From: UBA4781 sp963674975
GTDB taxonomy: Bacteria; Chloroflexota; Anaerolineae; Anaerolineales; Anaerolineaceae
Assembly (NCBI GenBank): GCA_963674975.1
Contig: OY771913.1
Location: 1,488,001-1,552,000 of the forward strand
Direction of reading: 5' to 3'
Length of the DNA stretch: 64,000 bases
The translations under genes and the position numbers were made by a program. The notes beneath the pieces are model-generated. The model was given only the letters and a program-made list of their open reading frames with translations. It ran no database searches and was not told the DNA's origin. Shown piece by piece: positions 25,578 through 33,283 of this stretch. How positions within the stretch are numbered: position 1 is the stretch's first letter; every line of letters begins with the position of its first letter.

Positions 25578-26468
25578 TTAATTTCTCATCGCATCCCTGA
25601 TCGAACGATATCCGATCACATGAATCCCTTCGTCTTTCAAGAACTGCTTCACTTCATCACTCATAAAAGCTTTGTAATTCGCAACCCGTGCCGACCAATC
25701 ATGGCAGATATCGTGCAGCTCGGGTGTATCTACGGACGGGTGGAAAATAAAATGAGATATCCCCACCGGAAGACTGCGGAAAAGCTGTTTGGTAACATGG
25801 ATATGATCATCATCATGCTCCAGCGGCATGGAGAACATTCCATCCAGCATGGGAACACCCTTATTCTCCAGATCAATCAAGAATGGAGTAAATGCTTTCA
25901 ACGTTTCCTCATCCACCCCCATAGTTTCAAAGCCAAGCGCGCTGGCACGCGGCAGCATATTGGGAAGCTGATGTTCCATGGCTGTTTGCAGGTATGACTG
26001 GATAAATTTGGGATGCATGATCGTGCCCATGTGTGAATCGATGTGTGTTGCATCAATGCCAGCAGCCAGCACACGTTCAGTCTGTGCTTTGATCTCAAGG
26101 GCTACCGCTTCGGCACTTGCAGATCCAACCACACCTTCTGTTGAACGATGCAGATAGCCTTCCGCATCCATCAGCCCTGATTTCGGATCACGGGTGGATA
26201 CAGGTCCCCAACGGTAGGTTTTCCATTCAGCATTCAAGGTAGCATGGATTCCTAGATCCATGGAAGGATTTTGTTCAGCCATCTCCGCTGCAGCCGGGAA
26301 CCACGGGCAGGGAGCCATCACTGCGCCTGACGATACGGTGCCGGATTCCCACAGGTTTTTAAAAGCCTTCACACAAGCCCAGCACATGCCAATATCATCC
26401 GCATGGATGATCACCAGACGATCTGTGTCAGAATAACCAAGTTTTTTAAGAAGAGGATTTACTGTCAT
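25578..26468 (-). CDS. ChbG/HpnK (YdjC) family carbohydrate deacetylase
   Basis: A 296-residue enzyme of the YdjC/ChbG fold. Metal-binding residues are visible in VIIHADDIGMCWA near the N-terminus and THIDSHMGTIMHPKF (about residue 140-155), with the LGIHATLNAEW strand between them. ChbG removes an acetyl group from chitobiose-6-phosphate so that a GH4 enzyme can hydrolyse it. Here the GH4 gene lies 38 bases upstream on the same strand, which supports that role, though other acetylated disaccharides are possible. It is longer than minimal ChbG (about 250), with an insertion after the WGPVSTRD segment. Confidence 0.88.
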   Translation of the reverse strand: MTVNPLLKKLGYSDTDRLVIIHADDIGMCWACVKAFKNLWESGTVSSGAVMAPCPWFPAAAEMAEQNPSMDLGIHATLNAEWKTYRWGPVSTRDPKSGLMDAEGYLHRSTEGVVGSASAEAVALEIKAQTERVLAAGIDATHIDSHMGTIMHPKFIQSYLQTAMEHQLPNMLPRASALGFETMGVDEETLKAFTPFLIDLENKGVPMLDGMFSMPLEHDDDHIHVTKQLFRSLPVGISHFIFHPSVDTPELHDICHDWSARVANYKAFMSDEVKQFLKDEGIHVIGYRSIRDAMRN

Positions 26469-26506
26469 TGTTTTTCCTTTCGATATAAAAAATATTGATT
26501 TCTATA

Positions 26507-27799
26507 TCATTTAAAAAATTGGGGGAGCCACTGACTGTTTATATCAAGCATATCCTCCAATACTTCCCGCACACAATCCGCGCTCGGACCCAGAGGATGC
26601 GTCAGTAATGCCTGATAAGCTGCATTTCGATCTCCATGTACTGCAGCTTCCACGGTGAGTAGTTCATACATTTTCACCTGCGAGAGAAGTCCAAAACAAA
26701 CTGGAGGAAGGGGTTCTGCCGGAAGCGGATGGATCCCCGATCTATCCACTTTCGCCGGAAGTTCCAGCACCCAATCGGATGGATAGGAACTGACCGCGCC
26801 ATTGTTGCGAGTATTGATCACGTGGATTTTTCCAAGGTCATTGAAATGAGATTCGATGACCTGTGTAGCCAGGGTGGAATAATAAGCCCCTCCGCGCTTC
26901 ATTAGCTCGGGAGGGGGTTCCGTAAGCGCCGGTTCTGCATAATCATTGAGAAGTTTCTTCTCAATCTCCATGACTTCTTCAGCCCTGGAAGGCGGCCATT
27001 TCTTCTGTGCTTCTAATTTCTGGGAAGTGTAGTAATAATACTGCAGATAATAGTTAGGGATCATACCCAACGATTTAAGAGTATTCAGATCCCATTCAGG
27101 TTCTTTTTCTTTGCTCAGCGAATCAAGATACGTTGGGAAGATCTTTGACCACAGCTCTTCACCATCAACGCTAAAACCACGATGCCAGGTGAGATGATTC
27201 AATCCGAGGGTATTCAAATTGGCATGTTCTTCTTCAACGTGAGTGCCGGTAACCTGCTCAAGCTTTTCAAGGATATCCATCTTGGTGGTAATACCCACAT
27301 TACACAGACCCGCTGCCTGAACATCAGGGGCATAGCGCATAAGGGCTTCAGTGACCAGCCCGGATGGATTTGTGAAATTGAGGAAGAAGGCTCCGGGCGC
27401 CAGCCGGTGAATATCATCAGCAATTTTAAGAATGACCGGGATGGTACGCAGCGCTTTCGCCATTCCGCCGACACCGGTTGTTTCCTGCCCGATCAAACCA
27501 TGACGCCTACCAAGATATTCATCTTCGCGGCGGGCGGGCATTTTACCAACCCGCAGTTGTGATATTACATACGATGCATTTGTAATTACTTCTTGCTGAT
27601 TTTGAGACAATACGATCTTAAAAGGTTCGCCGCGAGCTTTAACCATCCGTTCAGCAAAACCACCGACCACGGCAAGCCGTTCGGCATCAATATCCATCAG
27701 CCAGATTTCATCAATGGGTAAAGTATTTGTTCTATCCAGAAAACCTTTTATCAATTCAGGTGTATAAGTCGAACCGCCCCCAATGACAGCAATTTTCAT
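26507..27799 (-). CDS. GH4 family 6-phospho-beta-glucosidase / 6-phosphochitobiase-like
   Basis: A 430-residue NAD+- and metal-dependent glycosidase of family GH4. The dinucleotide-binding N-terminus is KIAVIGGGSTYTPELI, the metal-binding Cys lies in GLCNVGI (about residue 170), and a conserved His in TLGLNHLTWHRG (about 200). The CNVGI motif fits the 6-phospho-beta-glucosidase/ChbF branch rather than alpha-galactosidase or alpha-glucosidase branches. It is first in a four-gene cluster with deacetylase, symporter and kinase. Phosphorylated substrate is expected, although no PTS is present, so either the kinase acts before hydrolysis or this member accepts non-phosphorylated sugar. Confidence 0.9.
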   Translation of the reverse strand: MKIAVIGGGSTYTPELIKGFLDRTNTLPIDEIWLMDIDAERLAVVGGFAERMVKARGEPFKIVLSQNQQEVITNASYVISQLRVGKMPARREDEYLGRRHGLIGQETTGVGGMAKALRTIPVILKIADDIHRLAPGAFFLNFTNPSGLVTEALMRYAPDVQAAGLCNVGITTKMDILEKLEQVTGTHVEEEHANLNTLGLNHLTWHRGFSVDGEELWSKIFPTYLDSLSKEKEPEWDLNTLKSLGMIPNYYLQYYYYTSQKLEAQKKWPPSRAEEVMEIEKKLLNDYAEPALTEPPPELMKRGGAYYSTLATQVIESHFNDLGKIHVINTRNNGAVSSYPSDWVLELPAKVDRSGIHPLPAEPLPPVCFGLLSQVKMYELLTVEAAVHGDRNAAYQALLTHPLGPSADCVREVLEDMLDINSQWLPQFFK

Positions 27800-27895
27800 G
27801 TTAGTGATTATCCTTTTTGAAAGATCAGTGATTTATGTTTCTTTTACACAAAACAATAAACTTTTTTGATCTGCAAATAAAATCTTCATCCCCAA

Positions 27896-27954
27896 CCTAA
27901 CATTCTCGATAATTATATCACTGCGTGCAATTTGACCCTATCTTGACTGTTAGG
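27896..27954 (-). promoter_or_regulatory. Candidate promoter flanked by inverted CCTAACA/TGTTAGG sites
   Basis: Upstream of the GH4 gene, a minus-strand TATAAT (27912-27917) lies between CCTAACA (27896-27902) and TGTTAGG (27948-27954), an inverted pair about 45 bases apart. Such spacing suits a dimeric repressor or looping, but 7-bp sites can occur by chance and no good -35 is seen. The rest of the 27800-27987 gap is AT-rich leader with a family B repeat at its end. Confidence 0.35.
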
Positions 27955-27967
27955 TGATAAGTTTTTG

Positions 27968-27990
27968 TAGTGGGTTGTGCCAACCATCTA
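27968..27990. repeat. Dispersed repeat family B (degenerate)
   Basis: TAGTGGGTTGTGCCAACC-type palindrome between the GH4 promoter region and the radical SAM gene; its end overlaps the radical SAM stop codon. Confidence 0.65.
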
Positions 27991-28953
27991 CTTTTTTTCT
28001 GTACCGGTAGAAGCATAATGAGCAGAAGATGCACTCCAATAGCGTTCTCCGAAACGCTCAACAACCTGCGCTTTCCCGCTCTCTTTAAGCATGGTCATTG
28101 TCTTTTCAATTTCTTCCTGAGAAAAATGCCCCAACGCATCTAGCAGTTGAGATTCTTTCATAGGATGGCGGGTAATGATAGCAAGAACAGCCCGGAAAAC
28201 TGAATCGGCACCTCGCAGGTCAAACAATCCATTAACAGGATGGAAGACCTTCGTATGAATGCCCAATATCAACTGAGCCAGATAGATGCCCGCATCTTCA
28301 GCCGGTTCAACCCATGTTTCTGCAGGAGGACGGGTTGGTAAAAGAAGATGAATCTCATCGGGTTTTACCTGCAATAATTTTTCATTAAGCTCCTGCAGCG
28401 CCTGAATATTATCATTCATCCCCTTAACAAGCATTACCTCGATCCATAATTTTCCATGATACTGCTGGCGAAAATCGACCAATCCACTGATGAAAGTTTC
28501 ATACTCAAGATGCGGGTGTGGTCTGTTGATCTTTCTATAAAGTTCCGCAGAACCAGCATCAATGGATGGCAGCACTGCATCGGCTGGCAGCAGCTCGTCA
28601 CGGACTTCTGATAGATAGAGAAGAGACCCATTCGTGATCACTGCAACGGGGATATCAGTTAATGATTTTACTCTGCGGATCATAACTCCGATACCGGCAT
28701 GCAGTGTGGTTTCACCGGAGCCGACAAAAGTGATCCAATCGATCTCACCCGGTTTATGAGCCTGCAAGGCTTTTCCCAGCTGTTCCATAACATCTGGAAC
28801 AGGGACATAATCAGTTCGTTTTGTTATAAGCGGTGTACTACGCCCCAACTGGCAGTAAACGCAGTTCCAGTTGCAGGTTTTCAACGGAACCGGATCAATA
28901 CCGAGGGATTGACCAAGACGCCTGGAAGGTACCGGACCAAAAACATAATCCAT
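27988..28953 (-). CDS. Radical SAM protein
   Basis: A 321-residue radical SAM enzyme. The N-terminal block FGPVPSRRLGQSLGIDPVPLKTC leads into the cluster motif C-N-W-N-C-V-Y-C, a CxxxCxxC that binds the SAM-coordinating [4Fe-4S]. A glycine-rich SAM-contact segment, TFVGSGETTLH, follows. The GPVPSRRLG start defines a widespread family of uncharacterised radical SAM proteins, often annotated only as such. A C-terminal helical region (about 240-310; TRHPMKESQLLDALGHFSQEEIEK) looks like a winged-helix/DprA-like small domain. There is no operon partner; the reaction is unknown. Confidence 0.88.
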   Translation of the reverse strand: MDYVFGPVPSRRLGQSLGIDPVPLKTCNWNCVYCQLGRSTPLITKRTDYVPVPDVMEQLGKALQAHKPGEIDWITFVGSGETTLHAGIGVMIRRVKSLTDIPVAVITNGSLLYLSEVRDELLPADAVLPSIDAGSAELYRKINRPHPHLEYETFISGLVDFRQQYHGKLWIEVMLVKGMNDNIQALQELNEKLLQVKPDEIHLLLPTRPPAETWVEPAEDAGIYLAQLILGIHTKVFHPVNGLFDLRGADSVFRAVLAIITRHPMKESQLLDALGHFSQEEIEKTMTMLKESGKAQVVERFGERYWSASSAHYASTGTEKK

Positions 28954-29112
28954 ATTTATCCCCTATTCTAATCTAGAAGAATTGAATTTAAATCATTAGC
29001 ACCATACTGTCCATCCGTACGCTTTATCAATAAGATAGATATAAAATCTAACACTAAATGCAATGGTTGAATCGATATTCTGAAAACCGTATAATAAAGA
29101 TAGAAAAATCTA

Positions 29113-30543
29113 ATGACCGGGGTAATCAGATTTGACCATTTTTCTGATGTCTTCGATGTAGATCCTTTGGTCCTTGACAAATACGGGGCATTGAATATTT
29201 ACTTATGCGTCGATATGAGGCTATTCATTGACCCATTCTTGCTGTATTGCAGTAAAAAAAAGCAGTATCAAGCTCTTCATAACGAAATAATCGAATACCT
29301 GCAATTCCTCCAGCAGAAAGCCCGATCTGGAAAACTATCTCGCAGGAATTTAAAAGAATACTATTCATTTCGAGAGATAAAACAAAATTGGCTGGGATAC
29401 ACATTAGGTGGGAATAATGGGAGAGGATTGGGAATTGGATTTGCCAATGAGCTGAATGGAAAACTTTCAAAGCCCCGTATCCATCTTGGACACCCTATAA
29501 TTTCCAAAGGAATGCACTTTGAAAAATATTGTTTATCCTGCCGCGGAGTTGACGCCGATAAAACGAGTGATTTTACAGTTCATTTAATCCTTAATTTTCT
29601 TCTGGAATACACACAAAGTTTTGCAGCGAAATATATTTCCCCAAAATTATGTAAGAAAATAAAAATCTGGAAATCTGTTTTTAATTATTCCACCGAACAA
29701 TGGGAAGGGAAGGATTTTTATTTACCATACTTTAAATCTGATTACGTCATTCTTACCCCAAAAGACCTGCTTAGGAGAGATCCTCTTTGGATAAACAGGG
29801 ACTACTTCTATAATAACTTCAAGAGAACTATTGATGATGTAATTCCTGAAACATCTTTAAAAAGGAATACCATCAAATTCTTTACTGATAATCAGTTCGA
29901 AGAAGCAACGGATCGTATAAAAAATAAAATCATTAGATCTGCTTTTGAGATATATCCTGAAACTCTCGATTACCATATCAAGGAAAGGGAATTATCAGCA
30001 GCACAAGCTGTTTCTACGAGCCGTGAGGATGTCAAATACACAGAAACAATTTTCATTGAATATGCAAGAGCATTAATTAAGGAACTTAACGCACGAACAG
30101 ATTTCTATAAACATCTTGGATTTGCATACCCTGAAACAAAGAACAGGCTACTTATACTCAAAGAGTTCATTGAAAAGCAGGGTGGGAAAAAATACTTCTA
30201 CTATAATGGGAAACCCTTAAAGAATGAAGATGATATTGCACGTTTATATAGTTTTATTTTATGCCATCCTGATGACTCTTTATATGAATCAATTAGCAAG
30301 AAAAGCAGAGCATACAAATCCGGAAAGGTCGAGGTTGTATTCAAGTCAACCAGTAATTCTAATTTGAGAAGATACCTATCAAACCGGGTAAATCAATTCA
30401 AGGCTGCTGGCAGCAGAATATCAACTATATTTGTAATCTTCTACTTCTCTGATGAAGAACATAAGCATATATCAGATATTTTAAGTGCCCTGGAAATCAG
30501 GAAGAGGGATAATCTCATCCTCATTCAAGCAGCAAAGAAATAA
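29113..30543 (+). CDS. Unrecognised AT-rich gene, possible defence-type nuclease
   Basis: A 476-residue protein I cannot place in a named family. The N-terminal half has FDVDPLVLDKYGALNIYLCVDMRLFIDPFLL-like strands, a Gly-rich segment near residue 105 (LGYTLGGNNGRGLGIGFANEL), and VDADKTSDFTVHLILNFLLEYTQ. The C-terminus (404-430) reads GKVEVVFKSTSNSNLRRYL, where E407-x3-K411 followed by a basic SNSNL helix resembles the end of a PD-(D/E)xK nuclease core or related restriction-type domain. This is inference only. The gene is clearly more AT-rich than its neighbours and solitary, which suggests recent acquisition. No signal peptide or membrane segment is visible. Confidence 0.7.
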   Translation: MTGVIRFDHFSDVFDVDPLVLDKYGALNIYLCVDMRLFIDPFLLYCSKKKQYQALHNEIIEYLQFLQQKARSGKLSRRNLKEYYSFREIKQNWLGYTLGGNNGRGLGIGFANELNGKLSKPRIHLGHPIISKGMHFEKYCLSCRGVDADKTSDFTVHLILNFLLEYTQSFAAKYISPKLCKKIKIWKSVFNYSTEQWEGKDFYLPYFKSDYVILTPKDLLRRDPLWINRDYFYNNFKRTIDDVIPETSLKRNTIKFFTDNQFEEATDRIKNKIIRSAFEIYPETLDYHIKERELSAAQAVSTSREDVKYTETIFIEYARALIKELNARTDFYKHLGFAYPETKNRLLILKEFIEKQGGKKYFYYNGKPLKNEDDIARLYSFILCHPDDSLYESISKKSRAYKSGKVEVVFKSTSNSNLRRYLSNRVNQFKAAGSRISTIFVIFYFSDEEHKHISDILSALEIRKRDNLILIQAAKK

Positions 30544-30617
30544 TAGCTGCTCCCGTGAACAATTATCATTAGTAATGGATTAAATACAAAAAATACAAAA
30601 GATTTTTTATATAGCTT

Positions 30618-30835
30618 TGGTGGGTCGTACCAACCCACCATACAAAGAAAACTGTATTAACTTTAAAAAGATTATCCTCCTGCAAATTAATGCATTTTAG
30701 GCATGCATGATTCCCCGACAAGCTTGAGATGATGCCCTCTCTTAGTCTCCCCCATGCTGCGCTTAGAGTACCCCCGCCTCCCCTCCCCCGCAAGCAGGGG
30801 AGGAAATCATCTTGGTGGGTTGTGCCAACCCACTT
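30618..30835. repeat. Dispersed repeats B...A-B in the 30544-30847 gap
   Basis: Family B palindrome (GGTGGGTCGTACCAACCCACC, 30619-30639), then an A-like degenerate segment (30745-30780), a perfect family A hairpin CCTCCCC...GGGGAGGA (30782-30804) and another B unit (30812-30835). There is no gene in this gap. The repeats lie between convergent genes and could act as bidirectional terminators. Confidence 0.8.
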
Positions 30836-30847
30836 ATCCTTCCAATC

Positions 30848-31840
30848 CTATAACAGTATGATCTCCATCAATACATGCAGATTGGCAAAATACAGGCGTT
30901 CGAGAGCCTGCTGATGAGCAAATACTTTCTTCTTCGCTCCCCAAATACCCAGGTCTGCAGCAAAGGTTCGTTCCTGTTCTTCATAATCAGGGTTGCCAAG
31001 CGGCACCGCAGAACCGGCTGCAATCATCAGCACATCGCGCCAGAAAGAAAGCCAGGTTTCAAGCTGTATGCGCAGATCTTCTTTCACATCCGCTCGCTCC
31101 CCGCTTTTATAACGTGTGATCCGGTCTGCATAGGTAAAACGGTCGCGCAGTGAACTCTGCTCCAACTCCAGCAAATCATCCAGATACTGGCAGCGCTTTT
31201 CCATATAAACTGGATCAGCGGCCATGCGTAGAGCAGCGCCGGGACGCCCTCCCGCCACATGCGCCAGCAGCTCCGCCTGTTGTGCTTCTACCCCGCGCTC
31301 TTTCAGCGCTTCAGTCAATTCGGAAGGCGCAACCGGACGCAGCCGCAGCACTTCACAGCGCGAGACGATGGTCGGCAGCAGCTTCTCAGTATTCTCAGCT
31401 GTCGCCAATATCACCACACGTGGATTGGGTTCTTCCAGTGTTTTCAGCAGTGCATTTTGTGTGCTTTCATTGGCTTCTTCAAAGCGCAGTAAAAGCGCCA
31501 CGCGATATTTACTCTCATAAGGGGTAAGGGAAAGATCATGCTGCAGGTCGCGGATGTTTTCTACTTTAAGGATACCGCCTTCGATCTCCGCCTGCACCAC
31601 ATGCAGGTCTGCCTGCTGCATCGCTTCGATCTGCCGGCAGATACGGCAGGCACCACAGGGAACACCGGGTTCTACGGATTCGGGGCAGTTAAGAGCCTGA
31701 GCAAACCGCAGCGCCAGGGTGCGGCGCCCCACGCCCTGCGGTCCGCACAACAAATAGGCATGGCGCACCTGCTCACTCTTAATATGCTGCTGCAGCATTT
31801 CCACTGCCCATTCCTGCCCGATCATCTCCCAATTTGTCAT
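30848..31840 (-). CDS. holB: DNA polymerase III subunit delta' (clamp loader)
   Basis: A 330-residue AAA+ clamp-loader subunit. The P-loop is LLCGPQGVGRRTLAL, with Arg in place of the catalytic Lys, as in non-hydrolysing delta' subunits. A four-Cys zinc module follows: C-x(9)-C-x2-C-x2-C starting at the LNCPESV segment. The STQNALLKTLEEP box and the SRC arginine-finger motif (TIVSRCEVLRLRP) are conserved. The frame opens at 31939, but the ATG at 31840 gives the normal N-terminus (WEMIGQEWAVEML) and sits six bases after a near-consensus -10, so translation likely starts on a leaderless mRNA. It is divergent to pepT. Confidence 0.9.
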   Translation of the reverse strand: MTNWEMIGQEWAVEMLQQHIKSEQVRHAYLLCGPQGVGRRTLALRFAQALNCPESVEPGVPCGACRICRQIEAMQQADLHVVQAEIEGGILKVENIRDLQHDLSLTPYESKYRVALLLRFEEANESTQNALLKTLEEPNPRVVILATAENTEKLLPTIVSRCEVLRLRPVAPSELTEALKERGVEAQQAELLAHVAGGRPGAALRMAADPVYMEKRCQYLDDLLELEQSSLRDRFTYADRITRYKSGERADVKEDLRIQLETWLSFWRDVLMIAAGSAVPLGNPDYEEQERTFAADLGIWGAKKKVFAHQQALERLYFANLHVLMEIILL

Positions 31841-31846
31841 GCCGTG

Positions 31847-31875
31847 ATTGTAGCGTAAACGAGAGAGGATGGCAA
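31847..31875 (-). promoter_or_regulatory. Promoter of holB, probably leaderless
   Basis: Minus strand: TTGCCA (31870-31875), 17-base spacer, TACAAT (31847-31852), then six bases to the ATG at 31840. Transcription would begin at or next to the start codon. Confidence 0.75.
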
Positions 31876-31904
31876 ATACCAGGATGAAAAAGGAGTGATT
31901 GCGC

Positions 31905-31933
31905 TTGATTTTTTCATGTGGAAAAGATAAGAT
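31905..31933 (+). promoter_or_regulatory. Promoter of pepT
   Basis: TTGATT (31905-31910), 17-base spacer, TAAGAT (31928-31933). The pepT ATG is at 31970, preceded by AAGGAGA at 31958-31964. Confidence 0.65.
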
Positions 31934-31969
31934 ACCCAAGCAATCATTTATACAATCAAGGAGAAACCG

Positions 31970-33193
31970 ATGAGTTTACAAGAACGTTTTTTACGTTATA
32001 TACAGGTCAACACCCGCTCGAATGAGGAGATCACCGACCGCACCCCCTCTACGGATGTGCAGTGGGATCTGGCACATATGCTGGAAAAAGAATTGAAAGA
32101 AATGGGTATGCAGGATGTCAAGCTCAACGAGAAATGCTTCGTGACCGCCACCCTGCCCGCCAATACGGATAAGGCAATTCCGGTGATCGGTTTTCTGGCG
32201 CACATGGATACCAGTCCAGATTTCAACGGGGAAAACGTACACCCACAGATCATCAAGGATTATGATGGAAAAGATATCCCGTTGGGCAGCACACGCACCC
32301 TTTCACCAAAGGAATTCCCTGACCTGACGAAATATATCGGCAAAACTCTCATCACTACCGACGGCACCAGCCTGCTGGGAGCAGACGATAAAGCCGGTGT
32401 AGTAGAGATCATGAGCGTTATGGAATATTTATTAGCTCATCCCGAGATCAAACACGGCAAGATCAGGATCGCTTTCACCCCCGATGAAGAGATCGGGCTA
32501 GGCATCCGACAATTTAACGTAAAGGATTTTGGTGCTGATTTTGCTTACACCCTGGATGGCGGACCGCTAGGAGAATTGGAGTATGAAAACTTCAATGCCT
32601 GTGGAGCACAAATCACCGTAAAAGGGAAATCGGTGCACCCGGGAGATGCCAAAGATATTATGATCAACGCTCTGCGTGTATTCTTCGAATTCGACCGCAT
32701 GCTTCCCGAAGACCAGCGTCCCGAACATACCGAAAAACGTGAAGGATTCTTCCATATCATGAAGATCCTTCCCGGTACGGTGGAGGAAACCAAGGCAGCA
32801 TATATTGTGCGTGACCACGACGCCGCTAAATTCGAAGTAAGAAAGCAGCGCATTTTTGATACGGCTGAATTTTTAAATAAAAAATATGGGGAAGGCACCG
32901 TAAAGGTTGAAATCGTGGAGCAGTACCGCAATATGCGCGAAGTGATAGAACCAGTGATGCATATTGTGGAGACCGCCAAACAAGCCATGCTCGATAACGA
33001 CATCAAATCTATCGAACAGCCTATCCGCGGCGGCACTGATGGCGCCCAGCTTTCCTATATGGGTTTGCCCACCCCCAACCTGTTTACCGGAGGGCACAAC
33101 TTCCACGGACCATATGAGTACGTCGTGCTGGAATCAATGCAAAAAGCAGTCGATGTGGTGGTCAGGATCATCGAACTATACGCTCAAAAATAA
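31970..33193 (+). CDS. pepT: Peptidase T (tripeptide aminopeptidase)
   Basis: A 407-residue M20-family metallopeptidase, the usual length for PepT. It removes the N-terminal residue from tripeptides in the cytoplasm. Zinc-site motifs are FLAHMDTSPDF (first His/Asp, about residue 79-81), SLLGADDKAGV (bridging Asp, about 142) and FTPDEEIGLG (catalytic Glu pair, about 175). The C-terminal IRGGTDGAQLSYMGLPTPNLFTGGHNFHG provides the last His. It has a clear RBS and its own promoter, and is closed by a strong terminator. Confidence 0.96.
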   Translation: MSLQERFLRYIQVNTRSNEEITDRTPSTDVQWDLAHMLEKELKEMGMQDVKLNEKCFVTATLPANTDKAIPVIGFLAHMDTSPDFNGENVHPQIIKDYDGKDIPLGSTRTLSPKEFPDLTKYIGKTLITTDGTSLLGADDKAGVVEIMSVMEYLLAHPEIKHGKIRIAFTPDEEIGLGIRQFNVKDFGADFAYTLDGGPLGELEYENFNACGAQITVKGKSVHPGDAKDIMINALRVFFEFDRMLPEDQRPEHTEKREGFFHIMKILPGTVEETKAAYIVRDHDAAKFEVRKQRIFDTAEFLNKKYGEGTVKVEIVEQYRNMREVIEPVMHIVETAKQAMLDNDIKSIEQPIRGGTDGAQLSYMGLPTPNLFTGGHNFHGPYEYVVLESMQKAVDVVVRIIELYAQK

Positions 33194-33198
33194 ACGTC

Positions 33199-33230
33199 AA
33201 GCGCCGGAAATCCGGCGCTTTTTTCTTTTT
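33199..33230 (+). terminator. Rho-independent terminator of pepT
   Basis: GCGCCGG (33201-33207) / CCGGCGC (33212-33218), extended by AA/TT, followed by TTTTTTCTTTTT. Confidence 0.92.
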
Positions 33231-33283
33231 TAAGGTTAAGGCAGTTTTTCATCCGGTTTATCCATTAAAATCAACATTCAGTC

